A stretch of 64,000 bases of DNA from Flavobacterium sp. AG291 (lineage in GTDB: Bacteria; Bacteroidota; Bacteroidia; Flavobacteriales; Flavobacteriaceae). Shown in pieces: positions 1 to 7,622 of this stretch. The DNA lies in assembly GCF_003350375.1 (NCBI RefSeq), contig NZ_QQAR01000004.1:213434-277433 (forward strand). The letters are read 5' to 3'. A model generated the notes under the pieces. The model was given only the letters and a program-made list of their open reading frames with translations. It ran no database searches and was not told where the DNA came from. A program made the position numbers and the translations under genes. Position 1 is the stretch's first letter, and the number at the start of each line of letters is the position of its first letter.

Positions 1-656
1 CAGAAAGTTTTAACGGAATGCCGAATGTTCAGTGTATTGCTGAGGTAATGATACCTTTCAAAAACGAGCTTGCTGTTATTGTTGCCAGAAATCCTTCCGG
101 CGATATAAAAACATATCCGGTTGTAGAAATGGAATTCCATCCAGAGGCTAATCAGGTAGAGTATGTTATATGCCCTGCCCGTATTGATGATACAGTTGCT
201 AATAAAGCGAGAGCCATTGCTCTTAAAGTGTCTGAACACTTTAACCATGTAGGTCTTTTAGCTGTAGAAATGTTCCAGACGGAAGATGACCAGATTTTAG
301 TAAATGAGGTAGCTCCAAGACCACACAATAGCGGACACTATTCTATTGAAGCCAGCTATACATCACAATTTGAACAGCACATCCGTGCCATACTTGACCT
401 TCCACTTGGAAACACTGACAGTAAAGTAGCCGGGATCATGGTAAATCTTGTAGGAGCGGAAGGCTTTTCAGGAAATGTTGTTTACGAAAACATCGAAAAG
501 ATAATTGGTATGGATGGCGTTACCCCTCACATCTATGGAAAGAAACAAACAAGGCCTTTCCGTAAAATGGGACACGTTACCATAGTAAATGAAGACATTG
601 CCGAAGCACGCAGAATTGCAGCCGAAGTAAAAAACACAATACGAGTAATCGCTTAA
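1..656 (+). CDS. purK: N5-carboxyaminoimidazole ribonucleotide synthase, C-terminal part (5' end outside window)
   Basis: ATP-grasp enzyme of purine synthesis that carboxylates AIR to N5-CAIR using ATP and bicarbonate. The reading frame is already open at the left edge (residues ESFNG precede the first internal Met at base 18), so the gene begins upstream; about 218 of the roughly 385 residues usual for PurK are present. The segment LVNEVAPRPHNSGHY is the conserved nucleotide/Mg-binding part of the ATP-grasp fold, and the C-terminal region (GKKQTRPFRKMGHVTIV) is typical of PurK. purE, the next enzyme of the pathway, lies 71 bp downstream on the same strand, as expected for a purK-purE operon. 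The identification is firm; only the start is missing. Confidence 0.95.
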   Translation, partial: ESFNGMPNVQCIAEVMIPFKNELAVIVARNPSGDIKTYPVVEMEFHPEANQVEYVICPARIDDTVANKARAIALKVSEHFNHVGLLAVEMFQTEDDQILVNEVAPRPHNSGHYSIEASYTSQFEQHIRAILDLPLGNTDSKVAGIMVNLVGAEGFSGNVVYENIEKIIGMDGVTPHIYGKKQTRPFRKMGHVTIVNEDIAEARRIAAEVKNTIRVIA

Positions 657-690
657 TTATTCAAGGTTATAAGTTTAGGGTCCAGCGTTA

Positions 691-718
691 ACCCGAAACT
701 CAAAACCCGAAACTCAAA
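691..718 (+). repeat. Tandem 14-bp repeat in the purK-purE spacer
   Basis: The 14-mer ACCCGAAACTCAAA occurs twice, perfectly and back to back (691-704 and 705-718), ending 10 bp before the purE start codon. No hairpin or terminator is formed, so it does not separate purK from purE transcriptionally. Function unknown; it may be a slippage product. Confidence 0.8.
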
Positions 719-727
719 ACATTAAAA

Positions 728-1216
728 ATGAAAGTAGGAATTATAATGGGCTCTATATCGGATATGCCGGTAATGCAGGATGCCATAGATGTATTAAAAG
801 AATTTGGAATCGAAACAGAAGTAGATATCGTTTCGGCTCACCGTACACCCGAAAAACTTTTTGAATACAGCACCACAGCACATACTCGTGGTGTAAACGT
901 AATTATTGCCGGTGCAGGTGGAGCAGCCCACCTACCGGGAATGGTAGCGAGTATGAGTCCACTTCCTGTAATAGGTGTTCCTGTAAAATCAAGCAACTCT
1001 ATTGACGGATGGGACAGCGTGCTTTCTATCCTTCAAATGCCGGGTGGCGTACCTGTAGCAACAGTAGCTCTTAACGGAGCTAAAAATGCAGGTATCCTTG
1101 CAGCGCAGATATTAGGCAGCCATGACAAACTTGTACAGGCAAAAATGATTGCTTATAAATTAAGCCTTAAAGAAGCTGTAAACAAGGCATCTGAAGAATT
1201 GAAGAATAGAAAATAG
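728..1216 (+). CDS. purE: N5-carboxyaminoimidazole ribonucleotide mutase
   Basis: Class I PurE, which moves the carboxyl group of N5-CAIR to carbon 4 to give CAIR in purine synthesis. The protein has 162 residues, the usual bacterial length. The N-terminal GSISDMPVM substrate-phosphate loop, the SAHRTPEKL segment with the catalytic His, and the glycine-rich [14 protein letters not shown] motif are all present. It follows purK on the same strand with only a short repeat-containing spacer, so the two are probably cotranscribed. The ATG is the first in-frame Met and matches the family start. Confidence 0.97.
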   Translation: MKVGIIMGSISDMPVMQDAIDVLKEFGIETEVDIVSAHRTPEKLFEYSTTAHTRGVNVIIAGAGGAAHLPGMVASMSPLPVIGVPVKSSNSIDGWDSVLSILQMPGGVPVATVALNGAKNAGILAAQILGSHDKLVQAKMIAYKLSLKEAVNKASEELKNRK

Positions 1217-1246
1217 TTTTGTAACTTTGGTAAAAACAAAGCTGCT

Positions 1247-1477
1247 ATGGATATTCAGGCTTCAAAAATAGAACTTGCAAAATTGATTCTTGATTTAGAA
1301 GATTCTAAATTAGTTCAGAAAATCATGGATTTACTAAAATCTGAGACTAATTTAAGTTCTAAACAAAAAGAATACATCGATGCTTCAATTTCTGAATTAG
1401 AAAATGGGCAAGGAATACCGCACAGTATGGTAATGGAAGAAACAAAAGCCAGATATTCAAAATATTTTAAAGAATGA
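1247..1477 (+). CDS. Putative addiction-module antitoxin
   Basis: A 76-residue, acidic, probably helical protein with an N-terminal helix (IELAKLILDLEDSKLVQKIMDLL) and a C-terminal segment (KQKEYIDASISELENGQGIPHSMVMEE) like that of the antitoxins paired with RelE/ParE toxins in Bacteroidota. Its stop codon overlaps the start codon of the downstream toxin-like frame (ATGA at 1474-1477), a classic antitoxin-toxin arrangement with translational coupling. It is intact although its partner is frameshifted. The assignment rests on length, context and resemblance rather than on a diagnostic motif. Confidence 0.65.
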   Translation: MDIQASKIELAKLILDLEDSKLVQKIMDLLKSETNLSSKQKEYIDASISELENGQGIPHSMVMEETKARYSKYFKE

Positions 1478-1763
1478 AGATAATCTGGTCTCCTCTTGCA
1501 AAGATTGATTATTGGAAAAATATCGAATATCTGGAAAATGAATGGTCTCCCAAAGAGGTCATTTCTTTTATTAAAGAAGTTGAATATAACATCGATCTAC
1601 TTCAAAAAAATAATATTTTTTTGTAAAGACAGGTTATAAAAATGTTTACAAACTAATCATCGTAAAACAAGTTTCATTATTCTATAGAATTGACGACAAT
1701 AGAATAGAATTACTTAGATTCTGGAATAACTATCAGGATTTAAGCAAATTTAAACTAAAATAA
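1474..1763 (+). pseudogene. RelE/ParE-type toxin gene, interrupted by a frameshift
   Basis: Translation from the ATG at 1474 gives 50 residues (begins MKIIWSPLAKIDYWKNIEYL) and stops at 1624-1626. The rest of the RelE/ParE fold continues in another frame from about 1617 to the stop at 1761-1763: KTGYKNVYKLIIVKQ, then SLFYRIDDNRIELLRFWNN, the typical C-terminal beta strands of this toxin family. The shift falls in a run of seven T (1616-1622); one more T would restore a single frame of about 96 codons. The start overlaps the antitoxin stop. Either the toxin is inactivated, which leaves a silent antitoxin, or the homopolymer was miscounted in sequencing. Confidence 0.7.
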
Positions 1764-1775
1764 TCTTAATGTAAG

Positions 1776-3803
1776 ATGAACGTACTTACTAAAAAATTCA
1801 CCACCAGACATGATACTGCTCCTTTTAGCAGCATAAAGAATGAAGACTTTTTACCTGCCATAAAACAAGGCATTGATGCAGCACGCCAAGAAATTGACGC
1901 GATAGTTGCCAATCCTGATACACCTACTTTTGAAAACACTATCGAAGCCATGACCTTTGGCGGTGAGATTCTGGAACGTGCTTCAAGCATTTTCTTTAAT
2001 CTGCATTCAGCAGAAACCAATGATGAGATACAGAAGATTGCCATGGAGGTTTCTCCCCTTCTATCAGAATTTGGCAATGATGTAAGACTCAATACTGCAC
2101 TTTTTGAACGCGTAAAAGCGGTTTATAACCAAAAAGACAGTCTGAACCTTACTGAAGAACAAAAGACACTTCTTGACAAACAGTACAAAAGCTTTGCTCG
2201 TAACGGAGCCAATCTACCGGAAGACAAAAAGAATAAACTTCGCGAAATAGACATGGAGCTCTCTAAGCTTAGCCTTCAGTTTGGGGAAAACGTATTGGCT
2301 GAAACCAATGCCTACCAATTACACATAACTAACGAAGCTGATCTTTCAGGTTTGCCGGAAGGAACTATAGAAGCAGCGCGTGAACTGGCAGCATCACTTG
2401 AAAAAGAAGGCTGGATATTTACACTGGACTATCCTAGCTATGTTCCTTTTATGACGTATGCGGACAATCGCGAATTACGTAAAGAACTGGCTATCGCTTT
2501 TGGTGCCAAAGGTTTCCAGAAGAACAAATTTGACAACCAGGAAATTGTCTTAAAAATAGCTAAACTACGCCATCAGCGCGCCGAGCTATTAGGCTATGCC
2601 TCTCATGCCAATTTTGTACTGGAAGAACGTATGGCAGAAAGTCCTGAAAAGGTAAAATCTTTCCTGAACGACCTTTTAGCTAAAGCTAAACCGGCTGCCC
2701 AAAAAGAATTTGCCGAACTGACAGCTTTCGCTAAGGAAACTGACGGCATTGATCATCTGGAGAAATGGGATGGTGCCTATTATTCCGAAAAGCTGAAACA
2801 AAAATTATTCAATCTTGACGACGAGAAACTAAAACCATACTTCAAGCTGGAAAACGTGCTTAACGGTGCCTTTACCATTGCCGGTAAATTATACGGCCTT
2901 ACATTTGAAGAAGTGCAGGACATCGACAAATACCATAAAGACGTTACTACATACGAAGTAAAAGACGAAAACGATAATCTTGTCGCAATCTTCTATGCCG
3001 ATTTCTTCCCGCGTAAAGGGAAACGCAATGGCGCCTGGATGACGTCGTTCAAATCGCAATATGTAAAAGAGGGTGTAAACGAAAGACCTCATGTTTCTAT
3101 AGTTTGCAACTTTACAAAGCCAACTGAAACAAAACCTTCGCTACTTACATTTAACGAAGTTACCACGTTGTTCCATGAATTTGGGCATGCCCTACACGGT
3201 ATGCTTGCCGACACTATTTATCCAAGCCTGAGTGGAACGAGTGTATACTGGGACTTTGTAGAACTACCAAGCCAGGTAATGGAAAACTGGTGTTATGAGC
3301 CGGAAGCTTTAGCCTTGTTTGCTCACCACTACCAAACAGGTGAAGTTATTCCAATGGAGTATATTAATAAGATAAAAGAAAGTGCGAGTTTTCAGGAAGG
3401 AATGGCTACAATGCGCCAGTTAAGCTTTGGATTATTGGATATGGGATGGCATAGCTCCGACCCAACAGGCATTACCGACCTTAAAACTTTTGAAACCGAA
3501 CAGTTTGCCCCTACCCAGCTTTATCCAGATGTAAAGGAAAACGCAATGAGTACTGCTTTCTCTCATATTTTCCAGGGAGGATATTCATCGGGTTACTACA
3601 GCTATAAATGGGCTGAGGTTCTTGATGCCGATGCTTTTGAATATTTTCAGGAGAAAGGCATCTTTGACAGGGAAACCGCTAATAAATTCAAAGACAATGT
3701 TCTTTCTAAAGGAGGAACGGAACACCCTATGATACTTTACAAACGTTTCCGAGGTCACGAACCAAGACCTGAAGCTTTATTGAAAAGAGCAGGATTATTA
3801 TAG
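1776..3803 (+). CDS. dcp: M3 family zinc metallopeptidase (peptidyl-dipeptidase Dcp/oligopeptidase A type)
   Basis: A 675-residue thimet-oligopeptidase family enzyme, the same length as E. coli Dcp and PrlC (about 680). The zinc-binding HEFGH motif is at residues 467-471 (LFHEFGHALHGM), followed by VELPSQVMENW, where the third zinc ligand of M3 peptidases lies. The N-terminal half is the helical domain of this family. No signal peptide is visible, so a cytoplasmic role in degrading oligopeptides or dipeptide release is inferred. The gene starts 12 bp after the broken toxin and ends at a bidirectional terminator shared with the convergent gene. Which M3 subtype it is (dipeptidyl carboxypeptidase or oligopeptidase) cannot be read from sequence alone. 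Confidence 0.9.
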   Translation: MNVLTKKFTTRHDTAPFSSIKNEDFLPAIKQGIDAARQEIDAIVANPDTPTFENTIEAMTFGGEILERASSIFFNLHSAETNDEIQKIAMEVSPLLSEFGNDVRLNTALFERVKAVYNQKDSLNLTEEQKTLLDKQYKSFARNGANLPEDKKNKLREIDMELSKLSLQFGENVLAETNAYQLHITNEADLSGLPEGTIEAARELAASLEKEGWIFTLDYPSYVPFMTYADNRELRKELAIAFGAKGFQKNKFDNQEIVLKIAKLRHQRAELLGYASHANFVLEERMAESPEKVKSFLNDLLAKAKPAAQKEFAELTAFAKETDGIDHLEKWDGAYYSEKLKQKLFNLDDEKLKPYFKLENVLNGAFTIAGKLYGLTFEEVQDIDKYHKDVTTYEVKDENDNLVAIFYADFFPRKGKRNGAWMTSFKSQYVKEGVNERPHVSIVCNFTKPTETKPSLLTFNEVTTLFHEFGHALHGMLADTIYPSLSGTSVYWDFVELPSQVMENWCYEPEALALFAHHYQTGEVIPMEYINKIKESASFQEGMATMRQLSFGLLDMGWHSSDPTGITDLKTFETEQFAPTQLYPDVKENAMSTAFSHIFQGGYSSGYYSYKWAEVLDADAFEYFQEKGIFDRETANKFKDNVLSKGGTEHPMILYKRFRGHEPRPEALLKRAGLL

Positions 3804-3827
3804 ATTATTTAAAACTCTAATATCAAA

Positions 3828-3855
3828 AAACCCCGAAGCATTCGACTTTGGGGTT
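3828..3855. terminator. Bidirectional intrinsic terminator between dcp and the convergent membrane-protein gene
   Basis: An 11-bp stem (AAACCCCGAAG with CTTTGGGGTTT, one G-T wobble) with a 7-nt loop, flanked by A-runs on the left and T-runs on the right, lies between two converging genes and can act in both directions. Confidence 0.85.
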
Positions 3856-3861
3856 TATTTT

Positions 3862-4386
3862 TTAGGCCGGATTTGGCGTAAGACCTGATTCGTCATGTGG
3901 TTCGTTTACCTGTGCGTCAGTTACAGGCTGTGTGTTTTCCGCTGATGGCGGACTGACTATAGCCGGTGTATCGGGTGCAGTAACAGGCGTGACATCAACA
4001 GGACTTGTTGTTGCTACCGCAACACCTCCGCTTCCTGAGTTTGTCATTGGCATTTTAGCAATATAAGTACTGAATAAGCCTTCAATAAAATCGCTACCCG
4101 CATAACCGGCCGCAATTACAGTAAAAACAAACTGATTCCCTATATATTCGCCATTCTGCACATCAGGCTGATCGGAAAAACCATTTACCAAAACATACAA
4201 CGCACCAGCTAAAAATCCAATAAAAAGGCTAACCATAAGTCGGCCCCCATTAAGATCCTCCTTGTTGCTGGTTTGTGCATTGGCATCAGATAATTTCTTT
4301 AGTCCAATAGCCATTCTAATACCCTGTCCCAAAAGACCCAGAAGACCTCCCAGTAAAATTTTTTCTATAATCTGTTGTGGTGTCAT
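3862..4386 (-). CDS. Hypothetical membrane protein with Pro/Thr-rich tail
   Basis: I do not recognise this 174-residue protein. The Met 30 bases inside the longer open frame (MTPQQIIEKILLGG) is preferred as start because the frame upstream of it has no recognisable N-terminal character. Three hydrophobic stretches suggest membrane segments: IIEKILLGGLLGLLGQGI, LMVSLFIGFLAGALYVLV and FVFTVIAAGYAGSDFIEGLF. The last third is rich in Pro, Thr, Ala and Val (VATTSPVDVTPVTAPDTPA), probably an unstructured tail. A palindromic AATAGGT/ACCT motif about 60 bp upstream also occurs upstream of the next minus-strand gene, suggesting joint control. Confidence 0.7.
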   Translation of the reverse strand: MTPQQIIEKILLGGLLGLLGQGIRMAIGLKKLSDANAQTSNKEDLNGGRLMVSLFIGFLAGALYVLVNGFSDQPDVQNGEYIGNQFVFTVIAAGYAGSDFIEGLFSTYIAKMPMTNSGSGGVAVATTSPVDVTPVTAPDTPAIVSPPSAENTQPVTDAQVNEPHDESGLTPNPA

Positions 4387-4441
4387 AAATTTAAATAGGT
4401 TAATGTGTAGATACAAATCTCAACATAAATCCAGTTCCTGA

Positions 4442-4459
4442 AATAGGTGTTTTTACCTG
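4442..4459. promoter_or_regulatory. Palindromic motif AATAGGTgTTTTTACCT upstream of the membrane-protein gene
   Basis: AATAGGT-g-TTTTTACCT lies about 60 bp upstream of the preferred start at 4386. A near copy, AATAGGTTTTTACCTAT, is at 5332-5348 upstream of the neighbouring minus-strand gene. The symmetric AGGT/ACCT arms look like a dimeric regulator site. The binder is unknown. Confidence 0.4.
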
Positions 4460-4487
4460 ATTTTCAAACCTCTCAGAAACAAAAAAA

Positions 4488-4514
4488 TAGCCCCGGGATG
4501 AATCCGCAGGGCTA
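4488..4514 (-). terminator. Intrinsic terminator of the PEGA-like protein gene
   Basis: On the minus strand the arms TAGCCC and GGGCTA enclose an imperfectly paired GGAT/ATCC centre and are followed directly by seven T. It lies about 70 bp downstream of the gene ending at 4586. Confidence 0.75.
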
Positions 4515-4585
4515 CACATAATTACCGGTGCCAAACCAGCCAATAAACGACAGGCACCTATCATAAAATAACCATGTTTTAATAA

Positions 4586-5248
4586 TTATTTTTTTGCAAG
4601 ACGTGTTGAGAAATCGGAGATAACATTCTGGTATTTGCGAAGTACCCTATCCCAGTCGTGAAACTGTTCATCAGCCTTAACACTTGTACCACTTGCCCCT
4701 GATGATTCGCTCACCAGTTTCACTTTAAATGTTAGCGGTTCTGATTTAGACAATTTTATTATAAGACGTGTTCTTATAGTATTCTGTTGGAACGACTGCA
4801 CACTCCATGCCGTACGCAGGTATGAAGTCTCTTTGTCGCTAACTTCAATAGCATCGAAATAATCGGTTACGATTTGGGAAGTAAGCTTCCATGCCTCATT
4901 AATATTCAGGTCTTTATTTACTTCAATTGAAAAATCAACATTAGCATGGTCAGTTTTAATGGAAGCTTCTTCAGCATCATCTCTTTTCATTTCAAAATAA
5001 ACGCTTTTAGGCGCTTCCGGACCCGCTTTTTTTCCACATACCGTTGATTCATATTTAAGAAAACCCGGTTTTTCAACTTTCACTTTGTAGCATTCGTCTT
5101 TATCGATCTTTAGTTTATAGGTCCCTACAGCAACCTGCTGTCCGTTAACTATAATATTCGCATCAGGTTCAGAAGCACTCACTTTTACAGTCTGAGCCTG
5201 TATTGCCGCACATATAAGCAGCATCAGCATTGTAATTTTTGTTTTCAT
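4586..5248 (-). CDS. Exported protein with PEGA-like N-terminal domain, function unknown
   Basis: A 220-residue protein with a clear signal peptide (MKTKITMLMLLICAAIQAQ), so probably periplasmic or surface-exposed. Residues 22-75 (SEPDANIIVNGQQVAVGTYK ... YKVKVEKPGFLKYE) resemble a PEGA-type domain, a small beta fold common in Bacteroidota envelope proteins. The C-terminal half is an alpha/beta region ending in a basic helix and carries no motif I recognise. It is transcribed away from the GbsR-like regulator; the 168-bp divergent spacer holds the palindrome at 5332-5348 and the operator at 5368-5389, so either site could control it. Confidence 0.75.
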   Translation of the reverse strand: MKTKITMLMLLICAAIQAQTVKVSASEPDANIIVNGQQVAVGTYKLKIDKDECYKVKVEKPGFLKYESTVCGKKAGPEAPKSVYFEMKRDDAEEASIKTDHANVDFSIEVNKDLNINEAWKLTSQIVTDYFDAIEVSDKETSYLRTAWSVQSFQQNTIRTRLIIKLSKSEPLTFKVKLVSESSGASGTSVKADEQFHDWDRVLRKYQNVISDFSTRLAKK

Positions 5249-5331
5249 AATAGTATATTTTAAGGTTATTTATGATACCTCAAAATTCACTATTACCTTT
5301 TTTGAATTACTTCTGTATTCAACTGAAAAGG

Positions 5332-5348
5332 AATAGGTTTTTACCTAT
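5332..5348. promoter_or_regulatory. Palindrome AATAGGTTTTTACCTAT in a divergent promoter region
   Basis: ATAGGT (5333-5338), four T, then ACCTAT (5343-5348) form a perfect 6-bp inverted repeat. A near copy is at 4442-4459. It lies about 85 bp upstream of the exported-protein gene and 20 bp before the GbsR-type operator. Confidence 0.45.
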
Positions 5349-5367
5349 AGAGAAATCTCCTTAAATA

Positions 5368-5389
5368 ACTTTCAAATATTTTTGAAAGT
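5368..5389. promoter_or_regulatory. Perfect 9-bp palindrome, probable operator of the GbsR-like regulator (site 1)
   Basis: ACTTTCAAA-TATT-TTTGAAAGT is a perfect inverted repeat with a 4-nt spacer. It is followed by a further half site, TTTGAAAAT, at 5389-5397. It overlaps the -33 region of the promoter for the regulator gene that starts at 5417, as expected for autorepression. A second site with the same arm spacing lies at 5941-5962. Confidence 0.7.
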
Positions 5390-5412
5390 TTGAAAATAAA
5401 TTTATACATTTG
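5382..5412 (+). promoter_or_regulatory. Bacteroidota promoter of the GbsR-like regulator gene
   Basis: TTG at 5382-5384 and the -7 element TACATTTG (TAnnTTTG) at 5405-5412, 20 bp apart. Only four bases separate the -7 element from the ATG at 5417, so the transcript may be leaderless. Confidence 0.55.
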
Positions 5413-5416
5413 GGGT

Positions 5417-5923
5417 ATGGAATTCAGAGAAGCAAAAAATAAGTTCGTACAAACCTGGGGGGCATTAGGCTCTCAGTGGGGAATCAATAAGACCATGGCA
5501 CAAATTCATGCCCTACTCATGATTTCTCACGAACCGCTTTCTATGGAAGACATTATGGAGGAACTGCAAATATCTCGTGGTAATGCCAGCATGAACCTTC
5601 GTGCCCTTATGGATTGGGGCATTGTGTATAAAGAATTCAAACAGGGAGAACGCCGTGAGTTCTTTACTGCCGAGAAAGACCTTGACGAACTGGCCGTAAA
5701 AATTGCACAGGAACGCAGCAAAAGAGAAATTAAACCTGCCCTTAAAGTACTTAAAGAAGTATCTACAGGAGTAAAAGATGATAAATCTGCCGAGGCAAAA
5801 CATTTTACGGATCAGACAGAAAAGCTGTATGACTTTGTGCTAAAAGCTGATAACATGCTCGAAAAAGCAACCGAATATAAAGACAACTGGCTTGCCGGAC
5901 TTGTTATGAAGCTAATGCGTTAG
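5417..5923 (+). CDS. GbsR/MarR-family winged-helix transcriptional regulator
   Basis: A 168-residue DNA-binding protein. Residues 1-80 form a MarR-like winged helix: MAQIHALLMISHEPLSMEDI, then ISRGNASMNLRALMDWGIVY as recognition helix and wing base, then KQGERREFFTAEK as the wing. The C-terminal half is a charged helical region suited to dimerisation. The ATG at 5417 is preferred over an in-frame ATG at 5390 because the latter lies upstream of the promoter -7 element. The gene sits beside a perfect palindrome at 5368-5389, and a second copy of that palindrome precedes the next gene, so it probably represses itself and the downstream run 5980-7617. The ligand is unknown. Confidence 0.88.
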   Translation: MEFREAKNKFVQTWGALGSQWGINKTMAQIHALLMISHEPLSMEDIMEELQISRGNASMNLRALMDWGIVYKEFKQGERREFFTAEKDLDELAVKIAQERSKREIKPALKVLKEVSTGVKDDKSAEAKHFTDQTEKLYDFVLKADNMLEKATEYKDNWLAGLVMKLMR

Positions 5924-5940
5924 CTTTTTTTATCAAAAAA

Positions 5941-5962
5941 TGTTTCATTTTTTTCTGAAAGT
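5941..5962. promoter_or_regulatory. Second operator-like site upstream of the membrane/methyltransferase genes (site 2)
   Basis: Aligned without gaps to the 22-bp palindrome at 5368-5389 this stretch matches at 16 positions, and the symmetric arms TTTCA and TGAAA fall at the same positions, with TGAAAGT identical. It lies 18 bp before the start of the first gene of the downstream run. Confidence 0.55.
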
Positions 5963-5979
5963 TTAAAATTATCAATATA

Positions 5980-6318
5980 ATGAAAAATATTTTACATCTC
6001 AATTATTTCTTTGTAGGAACACCAATCGCTCTGGCGCTACTGGGATTCATTTACAATCCCTTATGGTTTATAGCTGCCATAATTCCAATATTCACAGGCT
6101 TTTTCCAGGTAATATGGGCAATATGCCTGTTCATTCAAAAAGATTTCAAGGACGTATTTCTTTCAATTTACTTTATCGTAACCATTCTCTTCTTCCTACT
6201 ATGGATAAACACATCGTGGCAGTGGATATGGGCTTTGCCTCCACTACTGGCAATATACCTGACTGCTATATTATTTGTTGAAGCTAAAAACGAAAATCAT
6301 GAACCTAACCATCCCTAA
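5980..6318 (+). CDS. Small polytopic membrane protein, function unknown
   Basis: A 112-residue protein that is almost wholly hydrophobic, with about four predicted membrane segments: FFVGTPIALALLGFIYN, PLWFIAAIIPIFTGFFQVIW, VFLSIYFIVTILFFLLWI and WALPPLLAIYLTAILFVE. The C-terminus is short and charged. I do not recognise the family. It is the first gene of a tight run with the next membrane protein (20-bp overlap) and a methyltransferase, and follows an operator-like site matching that of the upstream GbsR-type regulator. Confidence 0.75.
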   Translation: MKNILHLNYFFVGTPIALALLGFIYNPLWFIAAIIPIFTGFFQVIWAICLFIQKDFKDVFLSIYFIVTILFFLLWINTSWQWIWALPPLLAIYLTAILFVEAKNENHEPNHP

Positions 6319-6730
6319 CTGGCTAATCATTTTTGGAGGATGCGGCCAGATCTTTACAGCCCTCATTTATCCATATATCAGGCATCAGGTATTTGACTGG
6401 TATAATGATGTAAAACAACTCAAACCCCTCAATCAGGAAATTGCAAAAACCTATGGCAGGTACATTCAGGGATTGAACTTCAGCTTTGGATTAATTGCTA
6501 TTCTCCTTACTAACGACCTGAAGAATCAAACCCATCTGGCTATTGCCATTACCGGATTAATTGCTGCGTATTGGGTTGGCAAGGTGGCTACGCAAATTGC
6601 CTATTACCCCATGTACCAGATTCCGCAAAGGCTGCATTTCAAAATTGGCAGCTATTTTATGAACGTCTTGTTTGTATTATTTGCTGTTGTTTATACCCTG
6701 CTACTGCTTCACAACCTTAAATTATTATAA
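6299..6730 (+). CDS. Small polytopic membrane protein, function unknown
   Basis: A 143-residue protein starting at the Met of MNLTIPNWLIIFGG; its start overlaps the end of the preceding gene by 20 bp, suggesting translational coupling. Four hydrophobic segments are visible: NWLIIFGGCGQIFTALIYPY, LNFSFGLIAILLTN, AIAITGLIAAYWVGKVATQIAYY and FMNVLFVLFAVVYTLLLLH. The hydrophilic stretch between the first two carries NDVKQLKPLNQEIAKTYGRY. No family is recognised. The methyltransferase gene starts 11 bp downstream, so these products probably act together at the membrane. Confidence 0.75.
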   Translation: MNLTIPNWLIIFGGCGQIFTALIYPYIRHQVFDWYNDVKQLKPLNQEIAKTYGRYIQGLNFSFGLIAILLTNDLKNQTHLAIAITGLIAAYWVGKVATQIAYYPMYQIPQRLHFKIGSYFMNVLFVLFAVVYTLLLLHNLKLL

Positions 6731-6741
6731 ACCAATCAACC

Positions 6742-7617
6742 ATGACTACGCTACAACACCAACACACCAGTCTTCTTCATGAAGACAACAACTTTAAAAC
6801 CGCTGAACTCTATAATGAAGCTACAGAAGACTACGAATTCTGGAGCCGTGATTACAATATGCACTTTGGTTATTACAGTCCAACTCGAAGTAACCTTTTC
6901 AGAAGGGACAGCATGCTCAATGAAATGAACCGTCAGATATTTACTCGACTTACTACCAATAACAATCAAACATTTGCAGACCTTGGGTGTGGCATGGGCG
7001 GAACAATGCGCTATGGATTAAGGCATTTTCAAAACCTGAGCATTCATGGAGTAACATTATCCGAATTCCAAGCTACGGAAGGCAATAAGATGCTTGCCGG
7101 ACTTAATGGCAACATAAAGATTGAAGACTACAATAACACTTCTTTTCAAAGCAATTCACTTGATGGTGCCATCGCAATAGAAAGCTTTTGCCATAGCGGA
7201 CATAGTAATGATTCTTTCGCAGAAGCCTACCGCATATTAAAACCCGGAGCCAAACTGGTTGTATCCGATGCTTTTCTTAAAAAAGAAATCAAAGACCTGT
7301 GTCCAGGCGGTAGCTGCTGCTATAAAAATCTTTGCAATGGATGGAGCCTTGAAAAACTGGGTAATATTCCTTCTGTCAAAAAAAGCCTTGAAGAGATCGG
7401 TTTCAGCAATATAGTTATTGAAGACATTTCTTTTAGGGTTGCACCATCAGTACTGCATGTGCCTTTTGCAATCAGCGGATTTGTGTTACGTAAAATACTG
7501 AACCATGAAAAACTGAAAGCACAAACCATCAATAACCTTAAGGGCTCTCTGTTTGCTTTGTTATCAGGAGTGCAGATGAACAATTTTGGGTATTATATAA
7601 TAACATGTACTAAATAG
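6742..7617 (+). CDS. Class I SAM-dependent methyltransferase (small-molecule/lipid type)
   Basis: A 291-residue Rossmann-fold methyltransferase. Residues near 30-42 (YEFWSRDYNMHFGYY) resemble the entry region of sterol, tocopherol and cyclopropane-type methyltransferases. Motif I is FADLGCGMGGTMRYG (about residues 75-89), the acidic SAM-ribose region follows, and DGAIAIESFCHS and AYRILKPGAKLVVSD are the post-I and motif III strands. An unusual Cys-rich loop (CPGGSCCYKNLC) follows, with four Cys in 12 residues. Context with two membrane proteins suggests a hydrophobic substrate such as a lipid or isoprenoid quinone-like molecule; this is inference. The gene ends 5 bp before a convergent UbiA-like gene. 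Confidence 0.85.
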   Translation: MTTLQHQHTSLLHEDNNFKTAELYNEATEDYEFWSRDYNMHFGYYSPTRSNLFRRDSMLNEMNRQIFTRLTTNNNQTFADLGCGMGGTMRYGLRHFQNLSIHGVTLSEFQATEGNKMLAGLNGNIKIEDYNNTSFQSNSLDGAIAIESFCHSGHSNDSFAEAYRILKPGAKLVVSDAFLKKEIKDLCPGGSCCYKNLCNGWSLEKLGNIPSVKKSLEEIGFSNIVIEDISFRVAPSVLHVPFAISGFVLRKILNHEKLKAQTINNLKGSLFALLSGVQMNNFGYYIITCTK

Positions 7618-7622
7618 CAGAA

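Noticed and set aside
691..718. Tandem repeat considered as a CRISPR or regulatory array
   Set aside because: Only two 14-bp units with no spacers; too small for an array.
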